In this document: in pieces, positions 27,584 through 37,472 of the stretch
How the letters are laid out: the number at the start of each line of letters is the position of its first letter
Numbering within the stretch: position 1 is the first letter of the stretch
Origin: Streptomyces sp. JJ38
GTDB lineage: Bacteria; Actinomycetota; Actinomycetes; Streptomycetales; Streptomycetaceae
Direction: 5' to 3'
Length of the DNA: 64,000 nucleotides
Assembly: GCF_019303475.1 (NCBI RefSeq)
Contig: NZ_JABLSI010000002.1
Span: 99,213 to 163,212 of the forward strand
The notes under the pieces: model-generated
Seen by the model: the letters and a program-made list of their open reading frames with translations, nothing else
Told to the model about the DNA's origin: nothing
Databases searched by the model: none
Translations under genes and position numbers: made by a program

Positions 27584-28552
27584 TCATGCCGCCTTTCCGG
27601 TGCCGCGCCCCCGCAGCCGTCGCAGTACCACGGCGCGTTTCTCGTCCAGCACGGAGAGCACCGCTTCGAGGACGTCGGAAGGCATTCTGCGGAGCGCCGC
27701 CGAAGCCTCGCCGCGCAACTTCCTCGTCGTCTCGGCGTCATAGCGGGTCGATCCGCTCATATGGAAGGCGATCATCGCGCAGTAGGTGCGCACGATCTTG
27801 GGTAGGAACCGGTCGGCCTCCGGATGCGCCGCGACCTCTTCCAGGATCCGGTCATGCGCCGGGATGAAGTCCAGTTGGCGCTCGTCCCCGATCTGGGTGA
27901 GCGAGGTCCCCACGCCGCGCCGGTAGAAGACGCCGTGCAGGCCGACGGTGGCGAACGTCTCGGCACGCAGGTGCAGTTGCCAGGTGAAGACACGGTCCTC
28001 GGCGGTGCGCAGCCGGGGCTCGAACCGGAACCCGTCGTCGAAGAGGCTCCGGCGGTAGACGCCGGCCCAGACGAACGGGTAGTCCACCATCGTCTTCATC
28101 GTCGCCGGTCCGATGGCGTCCCGAGGGGAGAGGACGACGCCCCGCCGCGGCGCCGGGGCACGCTGAACGGACCGCGTACGGCCACTCGCCTGCACGTGGT
28201 CAGTGCGCACGAAGTCGCAGTCCAGCCTCTGGGCCGCCGCGAGCAGCTCGTCGAGATAGCCCGGGGCGTACCAGTCGTCGCCGTCCAGGAAGGTCAGATA
28301 GTCGCCGCGAGCCGCGTCGATGCCGGTGTTGCGGGCCTGCGAGATTCCTCGGTTGACCTCGTGGCGGAGCACTCTCGACCGGGGAATGTCCGGAGCCGCG
28401 CGCTCCAGCAGGTCGCCGGTACCGTCCGTCGAGCGGTCGTCGACGAGGAGGAACTCCGTGTCCGGACCGGCGTTTCGGGAGAGGCTGCGGAGCGTGTCCG
28501 GCACGAATTCCTGCACATTGAAGCAGGGGACGATCACAGAAAGCTTGGGCAC
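27584..28552 (-). CDS. GT2 family glycosyltransferase
   Basis: A 322-residue GT-A enzyme from GTG 28552: LSVIVPCFNVQEFV (4-17), LLVDDRSTDGT (35-45) for the nucleotide, NRGISQARNTGI, and the DGDD metal motif (90-93). A C-terminal helical region (about 200-320) ends in a basic cluster, the usual form of teichoic-acid-type GT2 proteins. It is the first gene of the glycan locus and is followed after 4 bp by the polysialyltransferase-family gene. The ribosome binding site is weak. It may prime or alternate sugars with the polymerase. Confidence 0.85.
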   Translation of the reverse strand: MPKLSVIVPCFNVQEFVPDTLRSLSRNAGPDTEFLLVDDRSTDGTGDLLERAAPDIPRSRVLRHEVNRGISQARNTGIDAARGDYLTFLDGDDWYAPGYLDELLAAAQRLDCDFVRTDHVQASGRTRSVQRAPAPRRGVVLSPRDAIGPATMKTMVDYPFVWAGVYRRSLFDDGFRFEPRLRTAEDRVFTWQLHLRAETFATVGLHGVFYRRGVGTSLTQIGDERQLDFIPAHDRILEEVAAHPEADRFLPKIVRTYCAMIAFHMSGSTRYDAETTRKLRGEASAALRRMPSDVLEAVLSVLDEKRAVVLRRLRGRGTGKAA

Positions 28553-28726
28553 GTGGTTTCCCGGTGAGGCTGACAGGCCAGGCGGCCGCCAGGTCACGGC
28601 GCCGCCTTCTGCCGAGCCTAGACAGGGCGGGTGGTCCCCGGATGCCCGCTGGGCGGCCGTGGGGTGAACTTCACGCGTACGACGCGCGAAGGGGTGACGT
28701 GGACGCGCCACATCTGGCGAGCGGCG

Positions 28727-30006
<1,280 letters not shown>

Positions 30007-30010
<4 letters not shown>

Positions 30011-30717
30011 CGGCCGTCCCGCTTGCGCAGCAACGCGTCGAGCTCGTCCAGCTCGGAGGCCACCTGCCGCATCCGCCCCTGCGGCTCCGGCCGACCCTGC
30101 GCGGCCGGGGCGGGCGCGGGCGGGGGCGGCGGCGTGTGCCGGTTCGCGGGCGGGGGCGTGCGGGCCGGAGCCGGGGCGGGCGGCGGGGCGGAGAGCGTCG
30201 GCTGCTGGTGGAGGGGCGCGGCGGGCGGCTGCGGGTAGCCGTAGCCGGGCGCGGGCGGGGGCGGCGCCCCCAAGCCGTACCCGGGCGGGACGGCGCCGGG
30301 GACGACGCCCGGAACGGCCCCGGGGTGGGGCCCGGGGTACGGCCCGGGGTGGTGCGGGTAGTGAGGGGGCAGGCGGGGGAAGCGGTCGCCGAGGACGGCG
30401 TGCACCGTCGCGCCGATGATCAGAACGAGGACGGAACCACCCACCGCGGCACTGAGGTTGGAGCCCTCGGGCTCGTCGTCGAGAGCGAGGGCGAGGACGA
30501 CCTCCAGGACGCTCAGGGTCAGGAAGCCCACGAACACCGCCCAGTCCAGGGGACGGCGGCGCAGGACGGCGAACCGCAGGGACGGCACCCAGGCGAGGAT
30601 GCCGAGCGACCAGACGGGGAACGACGCGAACAGCACCCGCACCACCAGCGCCCCGCCACCGGGCCCCTGGCGGTAGGGCGTTGGGGTCGCCGGTCTGACC
30701 GGGTCGTGCATGCTCAT
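30007..30717 (-). CDS. membrane protein with Pro/Tyr/His-rich tail
   Basis: A 236-residue protein with three predicted transmembrane helices (about 25-48, 57-80, 88-110) followed by a disordered 120-residue cytoplasmic tail rich in Pro, Gly, Tyr and His (PHYPHHPGPYPGPHPG type) and a final charged helix ending in LDELDALLRKRDGR. It is fused in translation to the kinase gene by a GTGA overlap. It may be the membrane partner or substrate of the kinase. Confidence 0.7.
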
Positions 30718-30821
30718 GCTCCCGCCATCTCTCCGTGCCGTACCTGACAGCTTGTAGGAGGAGCGTATCCGGGCTCCCGCTCACGGGGCACGGGGCGGGC
30801 ACGCGGTGAGACGGCGGGCGG

Positions 30822-32765
30822 TCAGTCCGGAGTGAGGGTGCCGTCGGTGAGGGCGTCGAACATGCCCTGGGCGAGCTGGGTTCCCACGTCGGCGGCGAGG
30901 GCGAGGGCGGCCTCGAAGTCGGCGAGGCGGCGGAAGTGGAGGCCGTAGCGGCGCTGGGCCTCCAACGGGAGCCGCGGGAGCTGGAGGCGGCGCACGTCGA
31001 GGCGGGAGGCGGTGGAGGCGTAACTGCTGGCCTGCCGGGTGTTGGCGGTCGAGCGCAGGAAGCCGGCCACGAACCAGGGGTCGAGGGCGTTCGGGTCGGG
31101 GCGGAGCAGGTAGAGCGGCTTGGCCAGGGTCTCCCCCGCGCGGTCGGCGGCGACGACGTAGGCCGCGCCGCGGCCCTGGACCGGGATGACGACGTCGCCC
31201 TCACGCGTGACGGCCGGTTCTCCCTCGGAGCCTCCCGAGCCCCCGGAACCGCCCGAGCCGCCCGCCCGCAGCTCCAGGGCGCCGCCGCGGACGAGTTCGC
31301 CCACGGTGGTCACCGTCCAGCGCGGCCCGTCGTCGGTCACGGGGCCGGCGGCGGGGGCGAGTTCGAGGGTGCGGCGCAGGGTGCGGTCCAGCTTCCCGCG
31401 CATCCCGGTGAGCGCCTCGGCGTCCGCGGTGCCACCGGCCGGGGGCAGATGGCGGGCCGGGGCGAGGTCGACGTCGTCGTCGAGCAGGTCGATGACGGGC
31501 CGGGTGCCGCACACGCCGGGCTCCTCGGGGACCGGGCTTCCGGCGTCGAAGGCCCGCCACGCGGCGAGGACCGTGGCGCTCAGCTCCTCCCAGGGCAGCG
31601 GGTCCCGCCCGGTGGCCTGGTGCCGGGTGCTGGTGTCCAGCAGGAGGAGGTGCGGGTCGGGGGCGACGGGCCCGCCGGGGGCCCGCAGGACCCACAGGTG
31701 GAGCGGGAGGCTGTGCGGCGGGGCGGCCCCGGCGGGCAGCGCGACGACGGCGCGGAGGGCGCCCCGGCGCAGCAGCGCGGCACGGACGCGGCGGCCGGTG
31801 CGGCGGGACGCGGCGGCGGGCGGCATCAGCAGGACGGCGGTGCCGCCGGGCCGCAGCCGGGCCAGCGCGTGCTGCACCCAGGCCAGTTCGGACTCGGTAC
31901 GGGCGGGCAGGCCGTACGACCAGCGGGGGTCGTAGGCCAGTTCGTCGTGGCCCCAGTTGCGCTCGTTGAACGGCGGGTGGCACAGCACGGCCTCGGTACC
32001 CGGCTGCTCGCCGAGGGGGGTGCGCAGGGCGTCCTCGGTGCGCACGTGGACGGCGGCGGGGCGCGGCGTCCCGTCGCACAGGGTGAGGCGGAGGGCGGCG
32101 AGCCGGGCGAGGGCGGGGTCACTCTCCTGGCCGTACAGCTCGACGGCGCCGCTGCCCTGGCGCAGGGCGGCGGCGAGCAGTTCGGCGGAGCCGCAGGCGG
32201 GGTCGAGGACGGTCGCGGCGGGGCCGGCGAGGCGGGCCATCAGGTCGGCGGCGGGCGGCGGGGTGAGCGTGTAGGCGCGGGGGTTGGCGTCGAAGTAGCG
32301 GCCCAGGAGGAAGGCGAAGGCCTCGCCGGGGCCCAGCTCGTCGGCCAGGGCGGGCAGCCCGGGGACGGCCTGGGCGGCGGACGCGGACGCGTGCACGGAA
32401 GCGGACTCCGGTGCGGAATCCGGTGCAGGCGCGGAGGCGGGCGCGGGCGCCGACGCGGTACCGCCGGTATGCCGCAGCAGGTACTCCCCGGCCCGCGCGA
32501 GGGCGCCCGGGACGCCCTCGGGGTCGGCTTCGAGGTGCTGCCACACCTTCTCCCGCAGGGGGACCTCGGCGAGCTTGCCGTGGGCGCGCAGCCACTCCTC
32601 GACCTCCCCGAGGTCGAACGTCGGGCTCGTCTCCGTGCCGCCGACGGGTTGCGGGAAGTGCGGGTAACGGCGACGCCAGTTGCTGACGGCGGCCCGTCCC
32701 ACTCCGGCGAGGCGGGCGATCCCGGCCGCCGTCACCTCGGGCACGTCTGGCGAGCTCTGCGACAC
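30822..32765 (-). CDS. orphan HTH - N6-adenine methyltransferase - HsdS-like fusion
   Basis: A 647-residue protein from GTG 32765. Residues 10-60 form a helix-turn-helix (ARLAGVGRAAVSNWRRR) like that of MerR/AlpA proteins. An Ala/Pro/Ser linker follows (about 103-135). The Rossmann methyltransferase core has the SAM motif DPACGS (188-193) and CHPPF (262-266), a departure from the canonical N/D-PPF/Y. The C-terminal 140 residues resemble a type I specificity (HsdS) target-recognition domain, with a GGSGG linker near 530. It is an HsdM-HsdS-like chain with no HsdR gene in the window, so DNA marking or gene regulation rather than restriction is likely. Confidence 0.78.
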   Translation of the reverse strand: MSQSSPDVPEVTAAGIARLAGVGRAAVSNWRRRYPHFPQPVGGTETSPTFDLGEVEEWLRAHGKLAEVPLREKVWQHLEADPEGVPGALARAGEYLLRHTGGTASAPAPASAPAPDSAPESASVHASASAAQAVPGLPALADELGPGEAFAFLLGRYFDANPRAYTLTPPPAADLMARLAGPAATVLDPACGSAELLAAALRQGSGAVELYGQESDPALARLAALRLTLCDGTPRPAAVHVRTEDALRTPLGEQPGTEAVLCHPPFNERNWGHDELAYDPRWSYGLPARTESELAWVQHALARLRPGGTAVLLMPPAAASRRTGRRVRAALLRRGALRAVVALPAGAAPPHSLPLHLWVLRAPGGPVAPDPHLLLLDTSTRHQATGRDPLPWEELSATVLAAWRAFDAGSPVPEEPGVCGTRPVIDLLDDDVDLAPARHLPPAGGTADAEALTGMRGKLDRTLRRTLELAPAAGPVTDDGPRWTVTTVGELVRGGALELRAGGSGGSGGSGGSEGEPAVTREGDVVIPVQGRGAAYVVAADRAGETLAKPLYLLRPDPNALDPWFVAGFLRSTANTRQASSYASTASRLDVRRLQLPRLPLEAQRRYGLHFRRLADFEAALALAADVGTQLAQGMFDALTDGTLTPD

Positions 32766-32820
32766 GTCACCGGCCTCTCTCGGGTGGCTGCTGGGGTTCG
32801 TTCGAGCATACCCGGAGAGC

Positions 32821-32915
32821 GGTTCACAGCACGGTTCACTCAGTGAACTCGAAGAAGACTGTGAATCGTGTTGACTCGATTCACAGTCTCTGCTGTTATT
32901 AACCCACCGGTTCAC
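32821..32915. promoter_or_regulatory. divergent operator with six TTCAC/GTGAA motifs
   Basis: Six TTCAC or GTGAA pentamers occur in 93 bp (32823, 32835, 32843, 32861, 32880, 32911). They make a palindrome GTTCACTCAGTGAAC (32834-32848) and a perfect 13-bp inverted repeat (32856-32868 with 32877-32889). The region is AT-rich for this genome and lies between the methyltransferase and lipoprotein genes. Confidence 0.7.
32871..32899 (+). promoter_or_regulatory. promoter of the DUF4352-like lipoprotein gene
   Basis: TTGACT (32871-32876), a 17-bp spacer and TGTTAT (32894-32899) form a near-consensus promoter. The -35 box and most of the spacer lie inside the 13-bp inverted repeat, so a bound regulator would block it. 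Confidence 0.6.
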
Positions 32916-32962
32916 AGCGAGCCGCACTGACGAAGTCCGTCATGGAATCGAGGGGTACAGCC

Positions 32963-33550
32963 ATGTCCGTGAACACCACCCGCACCCGTACGCTCATCGC
33001 CGCCGTGGCCACCGCCGTCCTCGCGGTAGGCGGACTGACCGCCTGCGGCACGGACGACGAGCCGACCAAGGAGAGCAAGCCCTCCAGCAGCGAGGAGAAG
33101 ACCGGGGGCGACACGAAGGACGAGGACACGAAGGGCGAGGAGAAGTCCGACGAGAGCGGCGCCTACTCCGCCGGGGACACCGCCGTCTACGACAGCGGAC
33201 TCAAGATCACCGTCTCCGCGGCCGAGGGCTACACCCCCGACGAGTACGCCGTCGGCCACACCGAGGGCAACAAGGCGCACCAGGTGACCGTCACGCTGGA
33301 GAACACCGGCGACGAGAACGTCTCCGCCGACCTCATCACCGTCAGCGCCCGCGCCGGCGAGGACGGCGTCGACGCCGAGGAGATCTTCGACAACACCGTC
33401 GGCTCCGGCTTCTCCGGCGAACTGCTGCCCGGCAAGAAGGCCACCGCCGTGTACGCCTTCGACGCCCCGGCCGACGCGAAGATCCTCGACCTGGAGGTGG
33501 AGCTGATCGACTTCACCACCGCCCCGGCCCAGTGGAGCCTGCAGCTCTGA
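32963..33550 (+). CDS. lipoprotein with DUF4352-like beta domain
   Basis: A 195-residue predicted lipoprotein (lipobox LTAC, cysteine at residue 28) with a charged Asp/Glu/Lys-rich spacer (about 30-72) and a C-terminal beta-sandwich (VYDSGLKITVSA...HQVTVTLENTGDENVSADLITV...LPGKKATAVYAFDAPADA) of the DUF4352/immunoglobulin-like extracellular type. It is anchored outside the membrane; the role is unknown. GAGGGG precedes ATG 32963. It shares a regulated intergenic region with the methyltransferase gene and ends at a perfect terminator. Confidence 0.8.
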   Translation: MSVNTTRTRTLIAAVATAVLAVGGLTACGTDDEPTKESKPSSSEEKTGGDTKDEDTKGEEKSDESGAYSAGDTAVYDSGLKITVSAAEGYTPDEYAVGHTEGNKAHQVTVTLENTGDENVSADLITVSARAGEDGVDAEEIFDNTVGSGFSGELLPGKKATAVYAFDAPADAKILDLEVELIDFTTAPAQWSLQL

Positions 33551-33582
33551 CCCACGGCCACGCCGGCCCCGACCGGTCCGCC

Positions 33583-33621
33583 CGAGGGCCCTTCCCGCAA
33601 CTCCCGCCGGAAGGGCCCTCG
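33583..33621. terminator. terminator between the lipoprotein gene and mfd
   Basis: A perfect 13-bp stem (33583-33595 with 33609-33621) with a 13-nt loop lies between convergent genes. Confidence 0.75.
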
Positions 33622-33682
33622 TCTCCGTCGTCGCCCAGGGGCCGCGGCCCGCGCGGCTCCCCGCGCGTCTTCGGGGCGCGGG

Positions 33683-36600
33683 TCAGGAACCCAGCACCGT
33701 GGCCAGGAACTCGCCCGTCCAGGCCAGCAGATCCCGGCCCACCACCGGCTTGCCGCCGATGCCCCCGGCCTTGGGGCGCGGCACCAGCACCTGGCCGGCC
33801 GCCGCCTTCACCACCGAGCCCGGATAGACGCGCTTCAGCCGCAGCTCCTGCGACTCCCGCAGCTCCACCGGGCCGAAGCGGATCTTGTTCCCCTGCAGCG
33901 TGACGTCCGTGACCCCGCACGAGCGGGCCAGCATCCGCAGCCCGGCCACCAGGAGCAGGTTCTCCACCGGCTCCGGCAACGGGCCGTAGCGGTCCGCCAG
34001 CTCCTCGCGCACCGCCGCGATGTCCTCCTCCGAGGTGGCGGCGGCGATCGAGCGGTACGCCTGCAGCCGCAGCCGCTCGCCCGGCGCGTAGTCGTGCGGG
34101 ACGTGCGCGTCCACCGGAAGCTCGATCTTCACCTCCAGCGGCGGCTCCTCCTCTTCCTTCCCCTCCAGCGAGGCCCGGAAGTCCGCCACGGCCTCGCCGA
34201 CCATCCGCACGTACAGGTCGAAGCCGACCCCCGCGATGTGCCCCGACTGCTCGCCGCCCAGCAGGTTTCCGGCCCCGCGGATCTCCAGGTCCTTCATGGC
34301 CACGTACATGCCCGCGCCCATCTCGGTGTGCTGGGCGATCGTGGCCAGCCGCTCGTGCGCCGTCTCCGTCAGCGGCTTCTCCGGCGGGTACAGGAAGTAC
34401 GCGTACCCGCGCTCCCGGCCCCGGCCGACCCGGCCACGCAGCTGGTGGAGCTGCGACAGGCCGAAGTTGTCGCCCCGCTCGACGATCAGGGTGTTCGCGT
34501 TGGAGATGTCGATCCCGGACTCCACGATCGTCGTCGACACCAGCACGTCGAACTTCTTCTCCCAGAAGTCCACCACGACCTGCTCCAGCGCCGACTCCGA
34601 CATCTGCCCGTGCGCCGTCGCGATCCGCGCCTCCGGCACCGCCTCGCGCAGCCGCGCCGCCGCCCGGTCGATCGACTCCACCCGGTTGTGGATGTAGAAG
34701 ACCTGGCCCTCGCGCAGCAGCTCCCGGCGGATCGCCGCCGCGATCTGCCGCTCCTCGTACGGGCCGACGAAGGTCAGCACCGGGTGCCGCTCCTCCGGGG
34801 GCGTCGTGATCGTCGACATCTCCCGGATGCCGGTCACCGCCATCTCCAGCGTGCGCGGGATCGGCGTCGCGGACATCGTCAGCACGTCCACGTTCGCCCG
34901 CAGCTTCTTCAACTGCTCCTTGTGCTCGACACCGAACCGCTGCTCCTCGTCCACGATCACCAGACCGAGGTCCTTGAACTTCGTCTCCGAGGAGAACAGC
35001 CGGTGCGTGCCGATGACGACGTCCACCGAGCCGTCCCGCAGCCCCTCCAGGACCGCCTTCGCCTCCGCGTCCGTCTGGAAGCGCGACAGCGCCCTCACCA
35101 CGACCGGGAACTGCCCGTACCGCTCGGAGAACGTCCCGAAGTGCTGCTGCACCAGCAGCGTCGTCGGGACGAGGACGGCGACCTGCTTGCCGTCCTGCAC
35201 CGCCTTGAACGCCGCGCGCACGGCGATCTCCGTCTTGCCGTAGCCCACGTCGCCGCAGATCAGCCGGTCCATCGGGGACGGCTTCTCCATGTCCGCCTTC
35301 ACCTCACCGATCGTGGTGAGCTGATCCGGCGTCTCGGCGTACGGGAAGGCGTCCTCCAGCTCCCGCTGCCACGGCGTGTCGCCGCCGAACGCGTGCCCCG
35401 GCGCCGCCATCCGCGCCGAGTACAGCTTGATCAGGTCCGCGGCGATCTCCTTGACCGCCTTGCGCGCCCGCGCCTTCGTCTTCGTCCAGTCCGCGCCGCC
35501 GAGCCGGTGCAGCGACGGCGCCTCACCGCCCACGTACTTGGTGACCTGCTCCAGCTGGTCCGTCGGCACGAACAGCCGGTCCCCCGGCTGGCCGCGCTTG
35601 GCGGGCGCGTACTCGACGACCAGGTACTCGCGCGTCGCGCCCTGCACCGTGCGCTGCACCATCTCCACGTAGCGGCCCACACCGTGCTGCTCGTGCACGA
35701 TGTAGTCGCCCGCCTCCAGCGTGAGCGGGTCGATCGTCTTCCGGCGCCGCGCCGGCATCCGGGCCGCCTCCCGGCCCGCCGCCTTCTGCCCCGTCAGATC
35801 CGTCTCCGTCAGCACCGCGAGCCTCAGCTCCGGCGCGACGAACCCGCGCTCCAGCGCACCGCACGACACCTGCACCAGCGAGGGCGCCAGTTCCGCCAGC
35901 TCCTCGTCCAGCCGCGCGGGCACCCCCTCGCCGCTCAGCACCTCCACCGTGCGGGCGGCCGGACCGTGCCCCTCGGTCAGGTACACACACCGCCAGCCGT
36001 CGGCCAGCCAGCCCTTGGTGTCCGCCAACGCCCGCGCCGTGTCACCCCGGTAGGACTCCGCGGCCCGCAGGCCCAGCCGCACCGTGTCGCCGTCGTCCAG
36101 CCCCAGCTCGGCGTCCGCCGTGAACGGCGACACCGACCACCACAGCATGCCCAGCTCCCGCGCCCGGTCCCGGACGTCGGCGATCGACCACAGCGAGGCC
36201 GCGCCCACGTCCACCGGCGCCTGACCGCCACCCGCCGTCGCCGCCCACGACGCCTCCAGGAACTCCCGGCTCGTCGCCACCAGGTCCGCCGCCCGGGCCC
36301 GCACCCGCTCCGGATCGCACACGACCGCCATGGCGCCCCGCGGCAGCACGTCGAGCAGCAGCTCCATCTCGTCCACCAGCACCGGGGCCAGCGACTCCAT
36401 GCCCTCCACCGCGATGCCCTCGGCGATCTTGCCCAGCAGCTCGCCCAGCTCCGGATGCGCCTCGGCCAGAGCCGCCGCCCGCTCCCGCACCGCGTCCGTC
36501 AGCAGCAGCTCCCGGCACGGCGGCGCCCACAGCCCGTGCTCCGCCACCTCCAGCGACCGCTGGTCCGCCACCTTGAAGTAGCGGATCTCCTCGACGTCGT

Positions 36601-37225
36601 CACCCCAGAACTCGATCCGGACGGGGTGCTCCTCCGTCGGCGGGAAGACGTCGAGGATGCCGCCGCGCACCGCGAACTCGCCGCGCTTCTCCACCAGCTC
36701 CACCCGCGCGTACGCGGCGGCCGACAGGCCGTCCACGACCTCGCCCAGATCCGCCGACTCCCCGGTGCGCAGGCTCACCGGCACCAGCTCGCCCAGCCCC
36801 TTGACCTGCGGCTGCAACACCGAGCGGACCGGGGCCACCACCACCGACACCGGGCCCGTGCCCGCCTCGTCCGCGGCCTCCGGGTGCGCCAGCCGGCGCA
36901 GCACCGCCAACCGCCGGCCCACCGTGTCACTGCGCGGCGACAGCCGCTCGTGCGGCAGCGTCTCCCACGCCGGGAACTCCGCCACCCGCTCCGGCGGCAG
37001 CAGCGAGCGCAGCGCCGCCGCCAGATCCTCCGCCTCGCGCCCTGTGGCCGTCACGGCCAGCACCGGGCCCGGGCTGCGCCGCGCCAGCGCCGCCACCGCC
37101 AGGGGGCGCGCCGACGACGGCCCCACCAGATCCACCTCACGACGCCGCCCCGCGACGGCGGCCTCGACCGCCTCGCGCAGCCCCGCGTCGGCAACCACCG
37201 CATCAAGCAGACCGGACAGGCTCAT
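33683..37225 (-). CDS. mfd: transcription-repair coupling factor Mfd
   Basis: A 1180-residue DNA translocase of normal length. In order: a UvrB-like N-terminal module (degenerate helicase), the RNA polymerase-interacting domain beginning near DYIVHEQHGVGRYVEM, the RecG-like motor with Walker A GDVGYGKTEIA and DEEQRFG in place of DEAD, SATPIPRTLEMA, the TRG-type HQLRGRVGR motif, and the TRCF C-terminal domain. It removes RNA polymerase stalled at lesions and recruits UvrA. The start is ATG 37225. Confidence 0.96.
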   Translation of the reverse strand: MSLSGLLDAVVADAGLREAVEAAVAGRRREVDLVGPSSARPLAVAALARRSPGPVLAVTATGREAEDLAAALRSLLPPERVAEFPAWETLPHERLSPRSDTVGRRLAVLRRLAHPEAADEAGTGPVSVVVAPVRSVLQPQVKGLGELVPVSLRTGESADLGEVVDGLSAAAYARVELVEKRGEFAVRGGILDVFPPTEEHPVRIEFWGDDVEEIRYFKVADQRSLEVAEHGLWAPPCRELLLTDAVRERAAALAEAHPELGELLGKIAEGIAVEGMESLAPVLVDEMELLLDVLPRGAMAVVCDPERVRARAADLVATSREFLEASWAATAGGGQAPVDVGAASLWSIADVRDRARELGMLWWSVSPFTADAELGLDDGDTVRLGLRAAESYRGDTARALADTKGWLADGWRCVYLTEGHGPAARTVEVLSGEGVPARLDEELAELAPSLVQVSCGALERGFVAPELRLAVLTETDLTGQKAAGREAARMPARRRKTIDPLTLEAGDYIVHEQHGVGRYVEMVQRTVQGATREYLVVEYAPAKRGQPGDRLFVPTDQLEQVTKYVGGEAPSLHRLGGADWTKTKARARKAVKEIAADLIKLYSARMAAPGHAFGGDTPWQRELEDAFPYAETPDQLTTIGEVKADMEKPSPMDRLICGDVGYGKTEIAVRAAFKAVQDGKQVAVLVPTTLLVQQHFGTFSERYGQFPVVVRALSRFQTDAEAKAVLEGLRDGSVDVVIGTHRLFSSETKFKDLGLVIVDEEQRFGVEHKEQLKKLRANVDVLTMSATPIPRTLEMAVTGIREMSTITTPPEERHPVLTFVGPYEERQIAAAIRRELLREGQVFYIHNRVESIDRAAARLREAVPEARIATAHGQMSESALEQVVVDFWEKKFDVLVSTTIVESGIDISNANTLIVERGDNFGLSQLHQLRGRVGRGRERGYAYFLYPPEKPLTETAHERLATIAQHTEMGAGMYVAMKDLEIRGAGNLLGGEQSGHIAGVGFDLYVRMVGEAVADFRASLEGKEEEEPPLEVKIELPVDAHVPHDYAPGERLRLQAYRSIAAATSEEDIAAVREELADRYGPLPEPVENLLLVAGLRMLARSCGVTDVTLQGNKIRFGPVELRESQELRLKRVYPGSVVKAAAGQVLVPRPKAGGIGGKPVVGRDLLAWTGEFLATVLGS

Positions 37226-37374
37226 GGCTTGGTGTTTTCTTCCGTCCTCGGACAACACGAAGGACCCGACACGCGTGCGGGCCGGGGCTGCCCAGCGTAC
37301 GCGCTCAGGGCGACAACGGCCGACAGACGACCACGTCCGGGCAGCGTGGCCGCCCCCGCCCCGCCCGCGCCCGG

Positions 37375-37422
37375 CACGCCGAGGCCCCGGCACGGGAAAC
37401 CCGTACCGGGGGCCTCGGCGTG
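37375..37422 (-). terminator. terminator of the ABC exporter operon
   Basis: A long imperfect stem (about 22 bp, one bulge and one mismatch) pairs about 37375-37396 with 37400-37422, 50 bp past the permease stop and upstream of mfd. Confidence 0.7.
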
Positions 37423-37472
37423 TGCGGCCGCACGCCCTCCGGCGGCGGCGCGCCACCCGGCCGCCCAGTCGC

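Noticed and set aside
32822..32848. PhoP box (PHO box) from GTTCAC direct repeats
   Set aside because: PHO box units have an 11-bp period; here the two direct copies are 12 bp apart and the remaining copies are inverted.
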